18,060 nucleotides of DNA from Rhodospirillaceae bacterium. GTDB taxonomy: Bacteria; Pseudomonadota; Alphaproteobacteria; JABSOH01. The position numbers and the translations under genes were made by a program. Positions within the stretch are counted from its first letter, which is position 1. Each line of letters begins with the position of its first letter. The stretch covers positions 1-18,060 of the forward strand of contig JAHDDM010000004.1 in assembly GCA_020629355.1 (NCBI GenBank). Reading direction: 5' to 3'. Positions 15,365-18,060 of this stretch are shown here, in pieces. The notes below the pieces were generated by a model, which worked only from the letters and a program-made list of their open reading frames with translations, did not search any database and had not been told where the DNA came from.

Positions 15365-16294
15365 ATGAGCATTGCCGAAACTAAAATTTACCCCATCAAC
15401 ACTGGCTGGCTTCACGGCGACCTCGGTACCTATATCTTCTGGAAAGGTCCTGCTGGTCAAAAGAAATGGCAACCTGTTTTTTGTCACTATGTTGATACAG
15501 GCACACATAAGATTTTAATCGATACTGGCCTGCCCGATCAAGAACGCGCCAGCAAATATCACCATAACTGTGAAAAGCGCGGCTGTTTGCAGGTGCACGA
15601 GCATTTGCAACAGAAACTTGGAGTGCACCCCGATGAGATTGACGCCATTGTCTTTACGCATCTGCATTGGGATCATGTCCAGAACATGAAAGAGTTCAAA
15701 AACGCGCGATATATCGCGCCCAAGGCCGAAATTGAAATGGCCTACAATCCACTACCGCTTTATTACCGCACGTATGAATGTGGTATTCTGGGCATCGAGC
15801 CGCCCTATACCGGCTGTGTTTTTGAAGCCGTCGATGCGGAATGTGAAGTTTTACCAGGCATTACGATGTTCCCAACACCAGGTCACTCTGTGGGACATAT
15901 GGCGGTATCGGTAGCGACGAGTGCTGGCGATATTGTTGTTTGCGGCGATGCAATTTTTGAAGAGCGCAATCTTGAGCCGAATCCTGCTGAACAATGGCGG
16001 TATTGGGTTCCTGCCCGTTTTGTCAATTCTTATGAAGGCTGGAAATCCGTGGAAGAGCTGGATAAACGCTCTGATTATGTCCTGCCATGCCATGATTATG
16101 AGGCGAATGCGCGCTCTGATGTGTTTCCCTATCCCGGGATGCCGATCCGCAAACGCCGGCAGACCATACCAGGCTTCCAGTTTTATTTTGGCGACATGCC
16201 CGCAGGAACAGCACAGAAATCTGCTCCGGCGATGAAACCCGAAGAAGTCGAGGCTTACCTCGCCAGTTTGGCTAAACCTGAAGATATGGCGTAG
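15365..16294 (+). CDS. Metallo-beta-lactamase-fold hydrolase, N-acyl homoserine lactonase (AiiA-like) family
   Basis: 309 residues without a signal peptide. Dinuclear metal site: HLHWDH, that is H99, H101, D103 and H104 in FTHLHWDHV, then H174 (TPGHSVGH), D195 (VCGDAIF) and H243 (LPCHD), matching the AiiA ligand set. At the place of the AiiA catalytic Tyr194 there is Phe (F198), and the C-terminal tail (about 265-309) extends beyond the core fold. The first gene of the regulated right arm is more likely to open a sugar lactone or another ester than to quench quorum signals; that is inference. GGAGAG (15351-15356) and a family-consistent N-terminus select the ATG at 15365 over an upstream in-frame ATG at 15284 that lies in the promoter. 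HAD gene begins 10 bp after its stop. Confidence 0.88.
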   Translation: MSIAETKIYPINTGWLHGDLGTYIFWKGPAGQKKWQPVFCHYVDTGTHKILIDTGLPDQERASKYHHNCEKRGCLQVHEHLQQKLGVHPDEIDAIVFTHLHWDHVQNMKEFKNARYIAPKAEIEMAYNPLPLYYRTYECGILGIEPPYTGCVFEAVDAECEVLPGITMFPTPGHSVGHMAVSVATSAGDIVVCGDAIFEERNLEPNPAEQWRYWVPARFVNSYEGWKSVEELDKRSDYVLPCHDYEANARSDVFPYPGMPIRKRRQTIPGFQFYFGDMPAGTAQKSAPAMKPEEVEAYLASLAKPEDMA

Positions 16295-16304
16295 AGAGAA
16301 CCTG

Positions 16305-17144
16305 ATGGTCAGGGCAATCGAAAGCCTGATGCAGATAGCGTGTGATTATGACGCGCTGGTTTTTGATCAGTGGGGTGTCCTTCACAATGGCGTTGCAGCG
16401 TACCCCTCGGCTGTTGAGGCATTGACGCGCGCCCAAGCCAATGGTTCTCGATTGGCCGTGCTGTCAAATTCTGGCAAACGTAGCACACTGAATGCCGCGC
16501 GCATTACAGCAATGGGCTTTACGCCAGAACTGTTCGAGACGGTAATGACCAGTGGCGAGGCTCTGTGGCATGATATTCATGGCGGCAAAATTCCGCAGCA
16601 AAAATTCCATGCCATTGAACGTAGTGCAGGCGATGCTGAGCAATGGGCGCAAGGGCTGGATGTTGAATTCTGCTCAAGCCTGAATGCGGCTGATGCTGTG
16701 CTGTTGATGGGGCTTGCGGATTCCAGTACCAAGGCAGACCGACAAAAAATCCTCGAAGATATTGTTTCTTCTGGCCTGCCTCTTTATTGCTCTAATCCAG
16801 ACTTGGCCAGCCCGCGCGCGGATGGGGCGACAGTCGCCTCTCCTGGCGCAATCGCCCATGCCTATCAAAAGCATGGTGGAGAAGTCTTTTTTTATGGCAA
16901 GCCACATCATGCCATATTTCAGGCCATGGAAAAAATGCTCGGAACATCACACCTGTTGATGGTGGGAGACAGCCTGTTACACGATATTGCAGGGGCAACA
17001 GAAGCTGGATGGGATAGCCTGCTGATTGAAGGTGGGCTGTATGCAGAAAAATTTGCCTCTGGTGATCAAAACGCTACCCTGAAACAGCTTTGTGCAGAAT
17101 ACGGTGTCTCTGCCCCAACCTATAGAATGGAATTATTGCGATGA
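16305..17144 (+). CDS. HAD superfamily class IIA hydrolase (TIGR01459-like)
   Basis: 279 residues. HAD motif I is LVFDQWGVLHNG with nucleophile D21, but the usual second Asp (DxD) is replaced by Trp (W23), as in the TIGR01459-type subfamily. Motif II is LSNSG (53-57); motif III lysine is in FFYGKPH; motif IV is MVGDSLLHDIAGA with two acidic residues. The large cap between motifs II and III is class IIA type. Likely a phosphatase or related phosphoryl-handling enzyme on a sugar-type substrate, but activity is unproven for this subfamily. It lies 10 bp after the lactonase-like gene, with AGAGAGAA as its ribosome site, and its TGA overlaps the ATG of the following aldolase (ATGA), so the two are probably made together. 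Confidence 0.88.
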   Translation: MVRAIESLMQIACDYDALVFDQWGVLHNGVAAYPSAVEALTRAQANGSRLAVLSNSGKRSTLNAARITAMGFTPELFETVMTSGEALWHDIHGGKIPQQKFHAIERSAGDAEQWAQGLDVEFCSSLNAADAVLLMGLADSSTKADRQKILEDIVSSGLPLYCSNPDLASPRADGATVASPGAIAHAYQKHGGEVFFYGKPHHAIFQAMEKMLGTSHLLMVGDSLLHDIAGATEAGWDSLLIEGGLYAEKFASGDQNATLKQLCAEYGVSAPTYRMELLR

Positions 17145-18060
17145 CTGAAACGTTTCTTGACGCAGAATTTTGCGCGCTATCTGCCCAATTAGGACAAGAC
17201 CCCCTTCAGGTACAAGGTGCGGGGGGCAACACCTCAATCAAAGATGGTAATGTCCTATGGATTAAGGCTTCTGGTACAGAACTTGCTGATGCCGAAAGAA
17301 AACAGATTTTTGTCTCCGTTGACAGAGCCGCCGCACAGGCCGAGGCTCAAGGTCTGGCAGGTGATGGCAGCTGCAAGGACACAATAATTGACCCTGAAAT
17401 CCGTTTGCGTCCGTCGATTGAAACAACCTTTCATGCCGCTTTAGACTATAAAGTCGTCGCCCACACCCATTCGATTATGGCTTTAACCCACGCCATTAGC
17501 CCTGAAGGCCGCACGCAATTAAAAGACAAGCTTAAAGAGCTGAACTTTGCTCTCGTGCCTTATGCCAAGCCTGGATTAGCCTTAACGCAACAAATACTGC
17601 ATCATGCCAAACCAGAAACCGATATATTCATCTTATCCAACCACGGGCTAATCTGTTGCGGAAATTCGGTGGCAGAAACGGCACAGAAAATTGCACATGT
17701 CGAAATTCTTTTGAATCTCGTGCCGCATATTACAGTAACCGAAACCCCCGATACCCCTGCACCTGAAGGCTATGAATGGTCTTCTTGCAGTTGGATGGCA
17801 ACAAATCCACGCATATGCCGCATGATCACCACGGGATCATACTATCCTGATCATGTGGTATTTTTAGGCCACGGCTTGCCTTTCCACAGCGCAAACGAAA
17901 CTGCTCCTGCTGTTGTGGTGGAACAGCAGGGAGTCGCTATACGCAAGGATGCAACACCGTCTCAACGCGCCATGCTGCAATGTCTAGCAGATATCTTTTG
18001 CCGTCTACCCGAAGACTGGAATCCTGAATCTATCGGCGCAGCAGCCGAGGCGGAACTGCT
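17141..18060 (+). CDS. Class II aldolase, RhaD-like (COG3347), 3'-truncated by window end
   Basis: Starts at the ATG overlapping the HAD stop codon and is open to the window end; about 306 residues are visible. Motifs: GAGGNTSIKDG (26-36), WIKASGT (40-46), E94 in RPSIETTFH (the FucA-type catalytic Glu), zinc histidines H108 and H110 in VVAHTHS and H168 in LSNHGL. A second half (from about 210) contains YYPDHVVFLG, typical of the aldolase domain of RhaD-type (rhamnulose-1-phosphate aldolase/dehydrogenase) proteins. The visible end resembles the end of that aldolase domain, so it may be a stand-alone enzyme stopping just beyond the window or may continue into a short-chain dehydrogenase domain. 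Unlike the aldolase at 8221-8871, it keeps Glu as the acid residue. Confidence 0.87.
   Translation, partial: MTETFLDAEFCALSAQLGQDPLQVQGAGGNTSIKDGNVLWIKASGTELADAERKQIFVSVDRAAAQAEAQGLAGDGSCKDTIIDPEIRLRPSIETTFHAALDYKVVAHTHSIMALTHAISPEGRTQLKDKLKELNFALVPYAKPGLALTQQILHHAKPETDIFILSNHGLICCGNSVAETAQKIAHVEILLNLVPHITVTETPDTPAPEGYEWSSCSWMATNPRICRMITTGSYYPDHVVFLGHGLPFHSANETAPAVVVEQQGVAIRKDATPSQRAMLQCLADIFCRLPEDWNPESIGAAAEAEL

Noticed and set aside
15365..16294. Quorum-quenching island based on the AHL-lactonase family match
   Set aside because: No luxI or luxR homologue nearby, the AiiA Tyr position is Phe, and the gene heads a sugar-type catabolic operon; the family name should not be read as function.
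17828..17859. Interrupted inverted repeat ACCAC...GTGGT with GATCA/TGATC inside
   Set aside because: Interrupted stem within the coding region of the second aldolase; no T-tract and no regulatory context.
1..18060. Mobile element, prophage, CRISPR or defence genes
   Set aside because: No transposase, integrase, tandem spaced repeats, tRNA-linked att sites or known defence domains were seen; the window reads as core genes plus a metabolic locus.

Overview
The window looks like chromosomal DNA of an alphaproteobacterium with mid-range base composition. I infer this from the YhdP-like gene/tyrS/anmK neighbourhood, the KMGKT form of the TyrRS KMSKS loop, the System I (Ccm) cytochrome c maturation genes and the general style of the proteins. 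The genus cannot be fixed from what is visible. Genes are tightly packed, several stop and start codons overlap, and I see no tRNA, rRNA, CRISPR array, insertion sequence or phage gene.

Positions 1-8155 are housekeeping. A 5'-truncated AsmA/YhdP-like envelope protein gene converges on tyrS, overlapping it by 17 bp. Divergent from tyrS is a plus-strand run anmK-ccmF-ccmG-ccmH in which every junction is an ATGA-type overlap. It couples a cell-wall recycling kinase to the late steps of cytochrome c assembly (CcmF haem ligation, CcmG thioreduction, a CcmH protein with a fused TPR tail). A strong 18-bp inverted repeat at 8182-8226 separates this run from the next block.

Positions 8221-18060 form one putative catabolic locus around a GntR/FCD-type regulator (14547-15239). 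The left arm, on the minus strand, reads: ABC ATPase, periplasmic binding protein, two permeases, UPF0261 (Tm-1-like) protein, class II aldolase. The right arm, on the plus strand, reads: metallo-beta-lactamase-fold lactonase-like hydrolase, HAD-IIA phosphatase-like protein, and a second, larger class II aldolase that runs off the window. The promoters of both arms carry the same 12-mer, ATGTATACAAAA, whose TGTATACA core is palindromic and of the type bound by FadR-family GntR regulators. The simplest reading is a single regulon that imports a sugar, polyol or sugar acid (CUT1-type transporter), opens a lactone or ester, handles a phosphate ester and cleaves the carbon chain.

No kinase or dehydrogenase is visible, so the substrate and order of steps remain unknown. 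The UPF0261 protein, the lactonase-like enzyme with Phe where AiiA has its catalytic Tyr, and the two aldolases with different acid residues do not match any characterised pathway I can name. This is the part of the window most likely to be a previously undescribed system.
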